From positions 1 through 64,000 of the forward strand of contig JAUIJC010000014.1 of the NCBI GenBank assembly GCA_030431525.1: a DNA stretch of 64,000 nucleotides, written 5' to 3'. The first letter of the stretch is position 1. The number at the start of each line of letters is the position of its first letter. This document shows, one piece after another, positions 8,988 to 19,200 of the stretch. The translations under genes and the position numbers were made by a program. Under the pieces are notes generated by a model. That model was not told the origin of the DNA, searched no databases, and saw only the letters and a list, made by a program, of their open reading frames with translations. The DNA is from Bacteroidia bacterium (GTDB lineage Bacteria; Bacteroidota; Bacteroidia; Cytophagales; JAAEPT01).

Positions 8988-11900
8988 TTATGGCTTAATC
9001 TCCACCCAATTGCCGTGCTGGCGGGCATTGATTTTCTTGTCATACATGGCCTCACAGGTTACCGTAGGCATGTAGAACTCGCCTTGGTAGCTGGAGTTGA
9101 GTAGTGTGACAAATTTCTTGCTCTTGTTCGGACCAAGGTCAAAGAAGATGTTTACACGGTCATCTCGAACGTCCTTGTACGTTGGGCGGTCGCCCTTGGC
9201 GCTGAGGCTTTGGCCGTCCATGCGTGAGTTGTGGATTTCCCAGCCCGATGGGAAGATTTGCGTCAAGGCCATTTCCTTGTACTGTCTTCCTGTTGGGTTG
9301 GTGATGACGGCTTCCACCATAAAGTCACGGCCCTGTTGCATGGTTTTCGGGTTGATGATTTTACCGTCCATATCGCGGTAAACCAGCTCCAATTGAAGGC
9401 CATTGCTGGCATTGGTTTCATCGCCTTTTAGCGGAATGCCTTGGCAAACGAGGCGAGGGTAGAGGATGGTGCCCTCGTTTTTCACCTCGAACTTTCCGCT
9501 TTCCGGAATCGGGATTTGGAAGAGTGGCATGTCGGAAGTGACGTTTTGCCACTGGCCCTCGTCGATGCGGTAGGCGAATTTGAATTCCTTCTTGGAGCTA
9601 CCACCCGAAATGTTCGCGAATTTGGCCATGGCCACCAAGGAGTAGGCTGTGGCCTGCGTGGAATACCAACGGCCACTGCTCAATCCTTCGGCCACTGTTT
9701 TGGCAACTTCCGAAGCTTTGCTGTGTTCCTTCATAATGGTTAATGATTGAAGGATAATGGCTTGGTCACGCAAGGTAGAGCCATAGCTGTAGGACAGTTC
9801 ACGGTAGTCGGCCACCTCGGTGGAAAGTCCTTCGATAAGCTGTTTGGCCACCTGTGGCTGGCCTGTCAGTTGATAGGCCGAAGCCAAGTACCATTTGGTC
9901 ATGTCACTTTCGAAGGTGCCTTGGTTGCGGAGGCGGTTCATTGCGCCAGTCTCTGGGGTGCCGTTAAGCGCCAAGAGGTAAAGGCGATAAGCCTGAGCAA
10001 TTTCGCTGTTGTACCAACGGTCGCCGGAGCGCCAGAGCTGGGCCTTACGCTTTTGGAAGTTCTCCCAATTTTTGAGGAAGGTTTCCGGCACGTGATAGCC
10101 CGCCTTTTTGGCTTCCACCAAGAAGTGGCCAGCGTAGTTGGTGCCCCAATAGTTGGCGTCATAACCACTCGGCCAGTAGGACAGTCCACCATCGGCGGTT
10201 TGGAAGGAGCGCAAGCGCTCGATGCCGGCGTTTACATTCTTTTCGATGCGAGCTTTTTCCTCAGGTTTCAAATCCAAAAGGTTGCCCAAGTAGAGTTGTG
10301 GGAATACCGAAGAGGTGGTTTGCTCCACGCAACCATAAGGGTAGCGGATAAGGTATTCCAAACGCTTCTCCAAGTTGATTGGAGGGAGGGCCGAAACCTC
10401 AAGCACAGCCTTGTTGGTGCCCGTCATGCCCACGGCCGTGTAGTTGGTGTCCCAAGTGGTGTTCGGCATCATGTTTTTGGCATAAACATCAGTTACCATT
10501 GGGTTTGGGTTGCGGACATTCAGCTCCACATCATAGTGGGCCTTTTTATTTCCGCTGGAAGCGGTCACGTTTACCTTGCCGATACCCACGGTTGGCTTCA
10601 TTCGGAGCTTGAAGGTGACAATCTTGTCGCCAGGCTGGTCGAAGGATACAGACTTGGAGGTCTTTCCGTCTACTACCGTGAAGAGGGAATTAGTCTTCAA
10701 GTTCACCTTCACGTTTTTTACCTTGTCCTCCATGGCGAAGACGGTTACAGGGAAGTCCACTGTTTCTTCAGGTCCAAGCACTCGAGGCAGGGTGCCGAGA
10801 ATCATCAATGGCTTTTTCACTGGTGTGGTCTTCTCCGAAGAGCCATATGCGAAGCCATTGCCCGCCACGACCATGGTGCGCACCGAACCAACGTAGTTCG
10901 GCATTTTGAAGGAGTGAGTCTGTGTCTGATGCGCCTCCAAGTAGAATGGGCCGATGAATTTGACCATCGGTTTGAAACGACGGGCTTTCTGTCCGCCTTT
11001 CTTTTGGGCACCAGCCTCGCCGTCACCACCAATGCCCAAGAGGCTTTTAATGACATCTGCCTCGGCGCCAGCCACATCATTGAATAGGTCAAAGTTTTTG
11101 ATGGTCAATGCCTGTTTTTTGTAGAAGGCTTTCCAAAGGTCTGGGGTGCGGAAGCGTGTCAAATCCAACAAGCCTTCGTCCACTACAGCCAACGTATAAG
11201 TCATTGGCTGACCTTTTTCCTCCTTGACCTTGATGGTCACTTTTTCCTCTGGGCGGAGCACATCTGGCATGTCCACCACAGGGTTGATTTGGGTTTTCGG
11301 GTCGGTGACTTTGATTGGCAATACGCCGTACATGCGTATCGGCAAGTCATTTTTGGTCTGGGCGTGTGGCTGAAGGAGGCTGATGGAGGCGTAACAATAC
11401 GGCGCCATGTTGGCCTTGGCAGGGAAGCTGAAGTTCACCATGCCTTTTTCCACCTTATCCACTTTCATCCAGTAATGCTCCAACACGTTGGTTCCGCTCT
11501 CGATGGTGATGAGTGCACGGGTGCCTTCGCTGGCTGGAATGCTCAGTTTTACTTCGTCGCCAACGGTGTATTCTGCTTTGTCGGCTTGGAAATTCAACAT
11601 CGTAGCGCCGTCCTTTTGGACCATGTCAGGCGTTCCGTACCAGCTTGGCCATTCAGGATAGATGACCTTACCTGTGCAGTGGCCATCTGGGAGACAGGCG
11701 CGCATCACGAAACGACCCCAAGAGCGGTCGTCTGGGAATTTGAATTTCCACACGGCGCGTCCGTTGGCATCGGTTTTAATTTTGGCGTTGGATACGCGAC
11801 GACGGGATTGGCGACTGTTGTAGCCTGTGAGATCATCGTCGTCGGAATCCCACCACCAGCTCCAGCGCACGCGGTAGAGTTCCACCTCGATTTCCTTGTT

Positions 11901-14525
11901 GGCCACAGGTTTTCCATCTCGGTCCAAAACCACCAATGGAATGTCGTGCTGTTCGTTTACCAACAGTTCCTCATAGCCCCAGCGTCCTTTCTTTTGGGCG
12001 ATACCCACATAGTTTTCATAAGGGTGGTAAGGGACAGAGAAGTTGTCCTTGCTGAAGTTTCCGCCAGGCTCAAAGGCTTTCACCTTGATGTGGGCGTTCA
12101 ACATGCCTGGGGCTGAGCCACGAGCGGAAAGGTTGGCGGTAACATTGGCCTTACCGTTGGCGTCTGTTTTGCCTTCGAAAAGCGTTTTTTCCTGTCCTTC
12201 AAACTTGCGGAAAGGGTCGTCAAAGGCATAGCCCTCAAAGCCCTCGAACATGGTTTTCTTTTCGGTAAGTGTGGCCGTAACATCGGCCTTGAGATTAGCG
12301 CCGACAGCGCCATGAAGCCATTTTACGTCCAAGGTTCCTTTGTTTGAGGCGTCAGAGGAAAGGTAATCCTTGTCGAATTCAAGATTGATTTTCAATCGGT
12401 TCGGGCGGATGGTTTCCACCTTCAAGGATTTGTTAAAGGTTGTTCCTCCCACATGCGCCTTCACCAAATAACTTCCCGTTGGGTCGTCCATGTCGGTATG
12501 GAGGTCCAAGCGGTAGAATCCACGAACGGATTTCTTCAAGGTCTGTGTGGTCACCAAGTCGCCTTGTGGGTTGTAGAACTCAAAGGTGACAGGGTGGTTT
12601 GGAGGAAGTGTTTTTTTCTTGTCCTCCAATACGAAGGTGGTGTAGATGGTATCGCCTGGGCGCCATACGCCACGCTCGGTGTAGAAGTGGCCTTTGATGC
12701 CTTTGAAGTAACGCTCACCGCTGATGTTGAAGGTGCTGAGTGAGAGGGCATCGCCGTCATCCAAACGGAGGTAGCTACGCTCTTTGCCTCGGCGGGCAAC
12801 TACGAGGTAAGGCTTTTTGTCTAACTGTACATCCACCACGCCTTGTTGGCCTGTGGAAACCTTTTTGAGGGAATATTGCTGGAAGTCGAAGAATTCCAGT
12901 TCAACATTCGCCAAAGGCGCTGTGGTGATAAGGTCGGTTACGGCTACAAAGTACTTGTTGTTTTCCTGCTTCTTGGCCAACAATCCAAGGTTGGAAGCCA
13001 AGACATTTTGTTTGGCGACGCGGTTGCTGTTGTAATAAGCCGTTTTACAGGCGTTATCTGCTTCGTGGTAGGAACCCTCGCGGTAGTAGTGGTAGTAATA
13101 GCGACCGTTGCTGTTCCAAGAATCCTCGTTCACCTTGAGCATGTGGCCTTCTCTTAGCTTAGGCACGGAGTCGGAACAGGTGAAAAGTGAGTATTCTGGG
13201 CGGAAGCCCAAGGCGATTTCATAGATGGCGCCTGGCTCGGTTTTCACCAAGTCGTTGAGGTCGAGCACGTGTTTGTTGTAATCGCTAAGGTCCAAGGTCT
13301 TGTCCTTGTCCAAGGCGATTTTCTTTTCCATCACCACTTGTCCAACGCGCTTGAGTTCTTGGTCGCCACTGAGGCGGTTGACTTGGAGGAATTGAGGAAT
13401 GTTCTGCTCTGAGATTTTGATGACACGCACGTCCACGGCATTCAGGCTGACCGCCTTAAAAATGAAAGGGACTGTTTTTCCCTTCGGGATGATGGTGCCG
13501 TCGTGCACGATTTCCACCTTAGGTTCAATGTCTGAGAAGGTGGCGGACACTGAAAAGCTTTTGTCGTTCTTGGCATCCAAAACGTTCACAAGACCTGGGA
13601 ACACATTCACCTTGACGGTGCCATGGATGCGTCTGCGTGGGAAGATTTTGACTTGGTTGCCCTCGATGGCGAAGGTGGCTTCACGGTTGTCATCGAGCTT
13701 AATCAATCCCTCCAAGTTTTGGGAAGGTTTGAGTGGGTCGGAGAATTCCAGTACGATTTGCTGTGGGTCGTCGTAGGAATAAGTGGCCGTGTGCGTGAAG
13801 TCGCCAATGGCTTTGATGGTTGCCTCCACTTCGCCTTCGCTGTCCACGCCGATGTCGTCGCCGTCCCATTCAATCACCAAGTCTTGCTCTTTCTTTTTGC
13901 GTTCGAGCTTCTCAATGGTGAAAGTATGTTGGCTTCCATCGTGGAACCAAATGATAGGCACCTCATCGCCGTCCAGCTCTGCCGAGAGGATTTTTTCGAT
14001 GTTTTCCTCTGGTTCAAAGTCGTTGGTTTCAACGTGGCCCTTTACCTGCTGGAACTTTAGGTTGTCGCCGTCCATGGTGCTCACCTCGTCGATGCTGACC
14101 CCGAAGGATTGGGGCTTGGTCTGGAAGGTGAATTGGAAGGTTTCCAAGGAGTCTGGCACACCGTCAATCAAGTCATCCAAATCGATGCTTGCGGTGAATA
14201 ACTCGTCGGAAGGAAGAAGGGTGTCAGGCTCAAAAAGTAGGGTGTTGGAAGTTTCCCATTTTGCCTTTCCGTCTATGCTTGGGGAAAAACTGATCGGACT
14301 TTTGTCCAGCGTGTTGCCAGTTTCCTTGTAGTCAACCACTTTATCACGGAAGACGATGCGGATGTCCGCCTTTCGTGAGATTTGTTCAGGCGTGTAGGCC
14401 GAAATGTACTTTTCGAAGGCCACGCTGGGTTGGATGTGGTCGCCTTTTTTCTTTTTGTTGCATCCCCATAGGGTTGCCATCAACGTGCCTACAAGGAGGA
14501 GTCCGAGGCGGGATTTCCAAGTCAT
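8988..14525 (-). CDS. Bacterial alpha-2-macroglobulin lipoprotein
   Basis: Start set at MTWKSRLGLLLVGTLMATLWGC (ATG at 14525), which gives a lipoprotein signal (lipobox LWGC, Cys22); the upstream 25 codons lack signal features. The product is 1,845 residues, in the size range of bacterial alpha-2-macroglobulins. It has an N-terminal series of macroglobulin-like beta domains, a bait-like loop region rich in K/G (QKKGGQKARRFKP), the A2M domain after it, and the thioester motif C-V-E-Q at residue 1399 within YPYGCVEQTTS. An alpha/alpha-toroid complement-like domain follows (GLSYWPSG, YLLALNG). Known bacterial homologues trap attacking proteases in the periplasm; the thioester here is intact. The usual partner pbpC (found beside yfhM-type genes) is not adjacent. 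Anchoring is probably in the outer or inner membrane leaflet facing the periplasm. Confidence 0.9.
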   Translation of the reverse strand: MTWKSRLGLLLVGTLMATLWGCNKKKKGDHIQPSVAFEKYISAYTPEQISRKADIRIVFRDKVVDYKETGNTLDKSPISFSPSIDGKAKWETSNTLLFEPDTLLPSDELFTASIDLDDLIDGVPDSLETFQFTFQTKPQSFGVSIDEVSTMDGDNLKFQQVKGHVETNDFEPEENIEKILSAELDGDEVPIIWFHDGSQHTFTIEKLERKKKEQDLVIEWDGDDIGVDSEGEVEATIKAIGDFTHTATYSYDDPQQIVLEFSDPLKPSQNLEGLIKLDDNREATFAIEGNQVKIFPRRRIHGTVKVNVFPGLVNVLDAKNDKSFSVSATFSDIEPKVEIVHDGTIIPKGKTVPFIFKAVSLNAVDVRVIKISEQNIPQFLQVNRLSGDQELKRVGQVVMEKKIALDKDKTLDLSDYNKHVLDLNDLVKTEPGAIYEIALGFRPEYSLFTCSDSVPKLREGHMLKVNEDSWNSNGRYYYHYYREGSYHEADNACKTAYYNSNRVAKQNVLASNLGLLAKKQENNKYFVAVTDLITTAPLANVELEFFDFQQYSLKKVSTGQQGVVDVQLDKKPYLVVARRGKERSYLRLDDGDALSLSTFNISGERYFKGIKGHFYTERGVWRPGDTIYTTFVLEDKKKTLPPNHPVTFEFYNPQGDLVTTQTLKKSVRGFYRLDLHTDMDDPTGSYLVKAHVGGTTFNKSLKVETIRPNRLKINLEFDKDYLSSDASNKGTLDVKWLHGAVGANLKADVTATLTEKKTMFEGFEGYAFDDPFRKFEGQEKTLFEGKTDANGKANVTANLSARGSAPGMLNAHIKVKAFEPGGNFSKDNFSVPYHPYENYVGIAQKKGRWGYEELLVNEQHDIPLVVLDRDGKPVANKEIEVELYRVRWSWWWDSDDDDLTGYNSRQSRRRVSNAKIKTDANGRAVWKFKFPDDRSWGRFVMRACLPDGHCTGKVIYPEWPSWYGTPDMVQKDGATMLNFQADKAEYTVGDEVKLSIPASEGTRALITIESGTNVLEHYWMKVDKVEKGMVNFSFPAKANMAPYCYASISLLQPHAQTKNDLPIRMYGVLPIKVTDPKTQINPVVDMPDVLRPEEKVTIKVKEEKGQPMTYTLAVVDEGLLDLTRFRTPDLWKAFYKKQALTIKNFDLFNDVAGAEADVIKSLLGIGGDGEAGAQKKGGQKARRFKPMVKFIGPFYLEAHQTQTHSFKMPNYVGSVRTMVVAGNGFAYGSSEKTTPVKKPLMILGTLPRVLGPEETVDFPVTVFAMEDKVKNVKVNLKTNSLFTVVDGKTSKSVSFDQPGDKIVTFKLRMKPTVGIGKVNVTASSGNKKAHYDVELNVRNPNPMVTDVYAKNMMPNTTWDTNYTAVGMTGTNKAVLEVSALPPINLEKRLEYLIRYPYGCVEQTTSSVFPQLYLGNLLDLKPEEKARIEKNVNAGIERLRSFQTADGGLSYWPSGYDANYWGTNYAGHFLVEAKKAGYHVPETFLKNWENFQKRKAQLWRSGDRWYNSEIAQAYRLYLLALNGTPETGAMNRLRNQGTFESDMTKWYLASAYQLTGQPQVAKQLIEGLSTEVADYRELSYSYGSTLRDQAIILQSLTIMKEHSKASEVAKTVAEGLSSGRWYSTQATAYSLVAMAKFANISGGSSKKEFKFAYRIDEGQWQNVTSDMPLFQIPIPESGKFEVKNEGTILYPRLVCQGIPLKGDETNASNGLQLELVYRDMDGKIINPKTMQQGRDFMVEAVITNPTGRQYKEMALTQIFPSGWEIHNSRMDGQSLSAKGDRPTYKDVRDDRVNIFFDLGPNKSKKFVTLLNSSYQGEFYMPTVTCEAMYDKKINARQHGNWVEIKP

Positions 14526-14837
14526 TAGGAAAATGGGTAAAAGGGTTAGAGGAAAATGTGTTAAGGGAAGGAGCTGAATGCGGTTTAAAATCGGATACAA
14601 GTATCAAGACACAAGATTTTCCTCACTTTTGAAGTCGTAGGGCACAAGGCCCTACGCAACGGAACAGCATATGTAAGGCCCATACTGTCCATAACGGTAG
14701 GTTTTATACCTACCGAAACTTGGAAATCTTTCTCTTAATACCTGTGTCAAAAACTCACCGAAGGTCGTTTCCGTCACTTAATTAGAGGACATATTTAATA
14801 AAAATTGGCCCGAATACAAGTAATACCTGTAGTTGCC
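14526..14837. other. Intergenic region with composite palindromic repeat
   Basis: This 312-base spacer separates divergently oriented genes (alpha-2-macroglobulin and hydrolase). Apart from the composite repeat at 14636-14715 I see no gene, no RNA of a known family and no clear -7 box. Confidence 0.6.
14636..14715. repeat. Composite three-hairpin repeat, copy 1
   Basis: Hairpin A (14636-14656, arms CGTAGGGC/GCCCTACG), a 38-base spacer with its own weak ACAG...CTGT pairing, and hairpin B (14695-14715, arms CGGTAGGT/ACCTACCG). The order, spacing and spacer sequence match a second copy at 55335-55415. Confidence 0.8.
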
Positions 14838-15566
14838 ATGAAGTTTTTTGAAAAGCTCTTAAAAGTGTTGAATCCCGTGGATTATTCTTTGTTCGAAAAA
14901 GCGCATTTCAATCAAGCATTGCCTTGCCGTCTATTGCGTCCCCAAACGATTGAGGAAGGCAAGAAATACCCGCTTGTGTTATTGCTTCACGGGTCTGGAG
15001 AACGAGGTTCGGATAATGAAAAACAACTTAGGCATGGAGCGAGTTATTTCCTCGATGAAAAGCGAAGAAATGAAAACCCCTGTTTTGTGTTGGTGCCCCA
15101 ATGTCCAGATGATGAGGCTTGGTGTAATATTCAGGAGAAAGGGAATGGACGGTTTGAATTTCCCTTTTCAGACCAGCCACGGGAACCGATGCGCTTGGTG
15201 TTGAATCTCTTGGATGAGCTGTTGAAAAATGAGCCGATTGATACCGAACAACTTTCAGTCATTGGGATTTCAATGGGAGGGATGGGACTGTTCGATTTGC
15301 TCCTGCGAAGACCCAGCATGTTCAAAAATGCAGTGGCCATTTGTGGTGGTGGAAATCCTGAGTTGGTCCATCGCTACGCCACAGGCACTTCATTCCAATT
15401 GTTTCATGGAAGCAAGGACAGTGTAGTGGCGCCAAGCCATTCACGGGAAATGGCTGAGGCCTTGAAATCAGCGGGAGCGAAGGTGGATTTTGTGGAGTAT
15501 CCCGAGGAGGGGCATGATTGCTGGGAGAGGGTGTTTGGGGGCGTAGGGCACAAGGCCCTACGTTAA
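14838..15566 (+). CDS. Alpha/beta hydrolase, feruloyl-esterase/carboxylesterase-like
   Basis: Start taken at the ATG (MKFFEKLLKV); an upstream TTG would add 11 residues. The 242-residue protein is a complete alpha/beta hydrolase: HGSGERG (residues 51-57, oxyanion loop), nucleophile Ser145 in GISMGGMG, Asp194 in HGSKDSVV and His226 in EGHDCW. This set matches the PHB-depolymerase/feruloyl-esterase and phospholipase/carboxylesterase group; substrate is probably a small ester. There is no signal peptide, so it should be cytoplasmic. The last seven residues (VGHKALR) and the stop codon are encoded by a palindromic repeat that also occurs at 14636-14656, so the true ancestral C-terminus was probably different. 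Confidence 0.8.
   Translation: MKFFEKLLKVLNPVDYSLFEKAHFNQALPCRLLRPQTIEEGKKYPLVLLLHGSGERGSDNEKQLRHGASYFLDEKRRNENPCFVLVPQCPDDEAWCNIQEKGNGRFEFPFSDQPREPMRLVLNLLDELLKNEPIDTEQLSVIGISMGGMGLFDLLLRRPSMFKNAVAICGGGNPELVHRYATGTSFQLFHGSKDSVVAPSHSREMAEALKSAGAKVDFVEYPEEGHDCWERVFGGVGHKALR
15545..15565. repeat. Hairpin A repeat inside the end of the hydrolase gene
   Basis: The same 21-base palindrome as at 14636-14656 (CGTAGGGC...GCCCTACG family), here without the rest of the composite element. It is read through by the hydrolase frame and provides its last codons. Confidence 0.7.
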
Positions 15567-15613
15567 GGATGGAGGGGTATGATTGCTGAAGGAGGGTGTT
15601 TGGGAAGTTGGTG

Positions 15614-16220
15614 TTATAAGGCTTTTAGTTTCCCTAAGAGATCATCAGGCAACAACTTCAAATCCTCTTCAGTCATCCGTTCCCCAAACTGAATGTAACT
15701 AAATTTGTCCTTTGCTAGACAACCCAGTTCATCGGACGTCTTGAAGGTATTGTAATCAACTTCTATTGTAGAACCATGATGAGCGAAATAGATGTTTTTG
15801 TCATCCTTGGCGTAGCAAGAATTCAAGACTTGGAGAACGTTTGGTCGGTCTGAGAAAATATGTAGATATCCACCATCACACATATCATAGTGGTGATAGA
15901 TATGTGAATTGTCTCGATAGAATCCTGATCCAAGTAATTGGAATGAGTTGGTGTCAATTACATCAATTAGTATCTGTCCCGCCAAATGTGGTGATGAATG
16001 TGTTGGGGCATTCGAAATTTTTACTTTCAAGGTCATTCAGATCAGGTGCTGAAGGAAAACCAAGCTCCCCTTTGCTGTTAAGGTAAAGTCCACAAGAAAG
16101 TGGTCTCCATTCTCTTGGCTTCTTTGGAGTTGTGGTTTCCTGTGGCTTTTTTTCCTGACAGGAAATAAGGAATAGGCCAAGGATAAAAACGGCAATGGTT
16201 CCAGAGAGCAAGTCTTTCAT
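15614..16220 (-). pseudogene. Frameshifted DKNYY-like lipoprotein
   Basis: Two overlapping minus-strand frames make one protein. The first (from 16220, MKDLLSGTIAVFILGLFLISC) has a lipoprotein signal with lipobox LISC and ends at a stop right after TTFGGTDTN. The second continues with QILIDVIDTNSFQLLG and ends at 15614. Removing one base from the CCC run at 15978-15980 (GGG in the gene) joins them into about 196 residues. The joined sequence has YRDNSHIYHHYD and YAKDDKNIYFAHHG, typical of DKNYY-family repeats found in bacterial lipoproteins of unknown function. It could be a true pseudogene or a sequencing indel. A second in-frame start could express the C-terminal part only, without a signal peptide. 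Confidence 0.7.
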
Positions 16221-16239
16221 GCCATCAAATTTCAGAAAA

Positions 16240-16269
16240 AAAGCCGTGACCCTTTCGAGGCACGGCTTT
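16240..16269 (-). terminator. Terminator of the giant adhesin gene
   Basis: A 9-bp perfect stem (AAAGCCGTG/CACGGCTTT, 12-base loop) lies about 20 bases beyond the adhesin stop; A-run on the plus-strand far side gives the U-tract. Confidence 0.75.
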
Positions 16270-16289
16270 CACTTTTTCAGTTCGGAAGT

Positions 16290-19200
16290 TTAACGGATGA
16301 TTTCAATCCAACCGTTGAAGTCACCGATTTTGGTTTCGAGGTCGTAGTAGTAAACGCCATCGTCCACACCGTCAGCATCCCAAGTGTTATCGTAGCTGTC
16401 GTGCTGATAGACGCGTACTCCCCAGCGGTCATAAACGCGGAAACGAGAACCTTCTGGCAAGGAGTGGATGAAGAACACATCGTTTACGCCATCGCCGTTC
16501 GGGCTGAAGGTGTTCGGCACGTAGAACTTGGTGCCAACTTCCACGCCGAAGCGGTTGATACAACCTTTCTGGTCACGCACATAAACGATATGCTGTCCGC
16601 GTGGCACTTCAGTGAAGCGGTTAATCAAGGTGTCGATGCCTTGCTCGTAGCTGAAGAAGTTCGTACTGTCGTCCAAGGCCATCTCGAAGATGCCGTTACC
16701 ACCAGTGATGGTGTGGGCGAACACGATGCCATCTGGCACTTCAACCTTACTTGGAAGTCCAAGGATTTCAGCGTTGATGGTGTCCGGCTCCCAAACGTAG
16801 ATGGAATCTGTCCAAATGCTGTCTTGGGTGATGCCGTTGTACATGAGTTCACGGTCTGGGTAGATACAGCTTGTGCTGTCCGACAAACGCGTTTGCTCAA
16901 TCCACAACACATTGTTTCCTCCTGAAAGTCCAGTGTATAGGGAATCCGTTCCCAACTGGGTGGAGTCGTTCAGGTTGAAGCGGTATCCGAACTCAACCAC
17001 GTTGGCGTTCTGCAAGCGGATGATTTCAATCATGCCGTCGGCAGAGTCGCGACAAGTTACGTCCGTGATGTTCAACAAAGCGTTTGCAGTCAAGTCGCCA
17101 ACAGTAAGTGTGTCTTGAATAACACAAGCCTCGTCGCTGGCGTCCGTGATGGTCATGGCATACACGCCAGTGGTCAAGCTGTCCACCATGATGCTGTCCG
17201 TCGCAATGACGTGGGTCAGGCTATCCATCTCACTTTTTAGGGTGATGGTGTAGTCCATTTTTCCACCAGAAATATTCAAGGCGATGTAGCCGTTGTCGGC
17301 GCCACAGCTTGCAGGTGCAACGGTGTTGGTTACCTCGAACGGAATCGTGTTTGGAACGACTGCGTCAAAGGTGTATTCACAATCCTTCACGTCTTTCACA
17401 ATGGCGATGTAGTTGCCACCGTAAACCGTGTCGCCATTTACGCTACCAGCCAAGAGTGAATCGGCTTGGAAGTCGATAATCATGGTCGAGTCTTGCTTCA
17501 ACGCGAAGGTGTAAGGAGCGTTGCCGATGAGGTTGCTCAATTGTACTTGTCCGTCAACCTCCAAACAAGATGGAGCTTTCACGGTCACTTTTACGCTGTC
17601 AATCAACAAGCCGTCTTTGTTCTGGATGCTGAAGGAAGCAGTATCGGTACAGCCTGAAACTTCGTCTTGTACCAACAAGGTGTACTTTCCGCTGGCCAAG
17701 CTGTCCATTTGGGTTTCGATGTCGGTTTGCGAATCGTAGTTCACGCCGTTGTCCAAGCTGAAGAGGTAGAGTCCAGAGCCGTTTTTCACGGAGTCAATGA
17801 CTGCCGTACCGTTGGCCTCCTTACAATCCTCAGCCAAGGTGGTTTGTGTGATGAACACCTCGATGGCTTCAGGAGCTGTGATTTCCACAGGAAGCTCAAC
17901 CGTACAACCCAAGTTGTCCATGGCTACCAAGGTATCGCTGAAGGCTGGCAAGTTGTCGAAGCTAAATGTGCTGTCGCTGTTGTAGCTGTTGCCCAACAAG
18001 TCAACTTGATAAGGAGCAATGCCACCTTTCACTTCGATGGTCAAGTCGCCAGCATCAACACCCAAACAGTTGATGTGTTGCTCGTCCAAAACAAGGACTT
18101 GCAAGGAATCAGGCTGGTCGAGTTTCAAGTTGAGCGTCACCATACATCCTGAGGCATCCTTCGCATAAATCGTATGGTTGCCAGCGCTCAAGTTGTTGAA
18201 TACGGAGTCAGGACCGAATGAAGTAGAATCGTTCAAGCTGAATTCGTAAGGAGCAACACCGCCTTCGAAGTTGGCGATGGTGATGCTACCGTTGGCATCG
18301 CCATAACAAGTAGGGTCAACCAAAACGCTATCGAAGTTGAAGGCCTGTAAGAGGTTGGCGGTTTCCTCGATGTAACAACCGTAGCTGTCCTTGAGAGTTA
18401 CCGGATACAAGCCTGGCAACAAACCAGAGTAAGTCGTGTCAGAAACTTCGAAGAAGTTGCCATCATCCAAAGCCACCCAGTAGGAGCCTGTTCCACCTTG
18501 GAAATTGTTGGCGGTGAACTCACCTGGTGTAGAACAGTCTGGGGTAGTGATAACCGTCAAGTCCATGCTCAAGGAGTCAAGTACTTTCAAGTTCACGGTA
18601 TCAGCCGGAGTGGACAAACAACCGAAGTTGTCGCGGAAGCGAACCACCAAAGTCGTGTCTTGGCTGAAGTCAATCGCGTTGATGCCAGAGAAGGACTGGC
18701 CATTATCGAAGGTGAAGCTACCGTTGGTGTTCGGGAAGAATCCGCTGTCCATGGACAAGCTCAAGGTAGCAGTCTCGCCATAACACAAAGTGTCTTGGTC
18801 GAACATTGCAGTACCCGTTGGGATTGTTCTCAAAGTCACTTCCACAGAAGCCGTATTGGTACAGCCGTTAGTGTCGGTGATTTCCACGGTGTAGGTGCCA
18901 CCAGTAGTTGGGATGATAGTCGTTACATCGCTGTTTGGAGAAACAACGCCATCGCCAGTCCAGAGATAAGACGTACCGCCTTGAGCAACCAATTGGATGG
19001 TGTCTCCGAAACAGATAGTTGTGTCATTGGAAACTGCAATGTTCGGGTTGCTGAACACTTCTACCTCCACGCTGTCGTAACCCATACATCCGTTGATGTC
19101 CGTTACGGAAACGATGTAGTTAGTTGTAGAGGAAGGCTTAGCAGTTACAGTGTCTTTGTCGCTCACATTCAAGCTTGAAGCAGGCGTCCAAGTGTAAGGG

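Noticed and set aside
9747-11087. 446-residue open frame on the plus strand
   Set aside because: Antisense to the alpha-2-macroglobulin gene; no recognised motif or domain, and explained by the codon use of the real gene.
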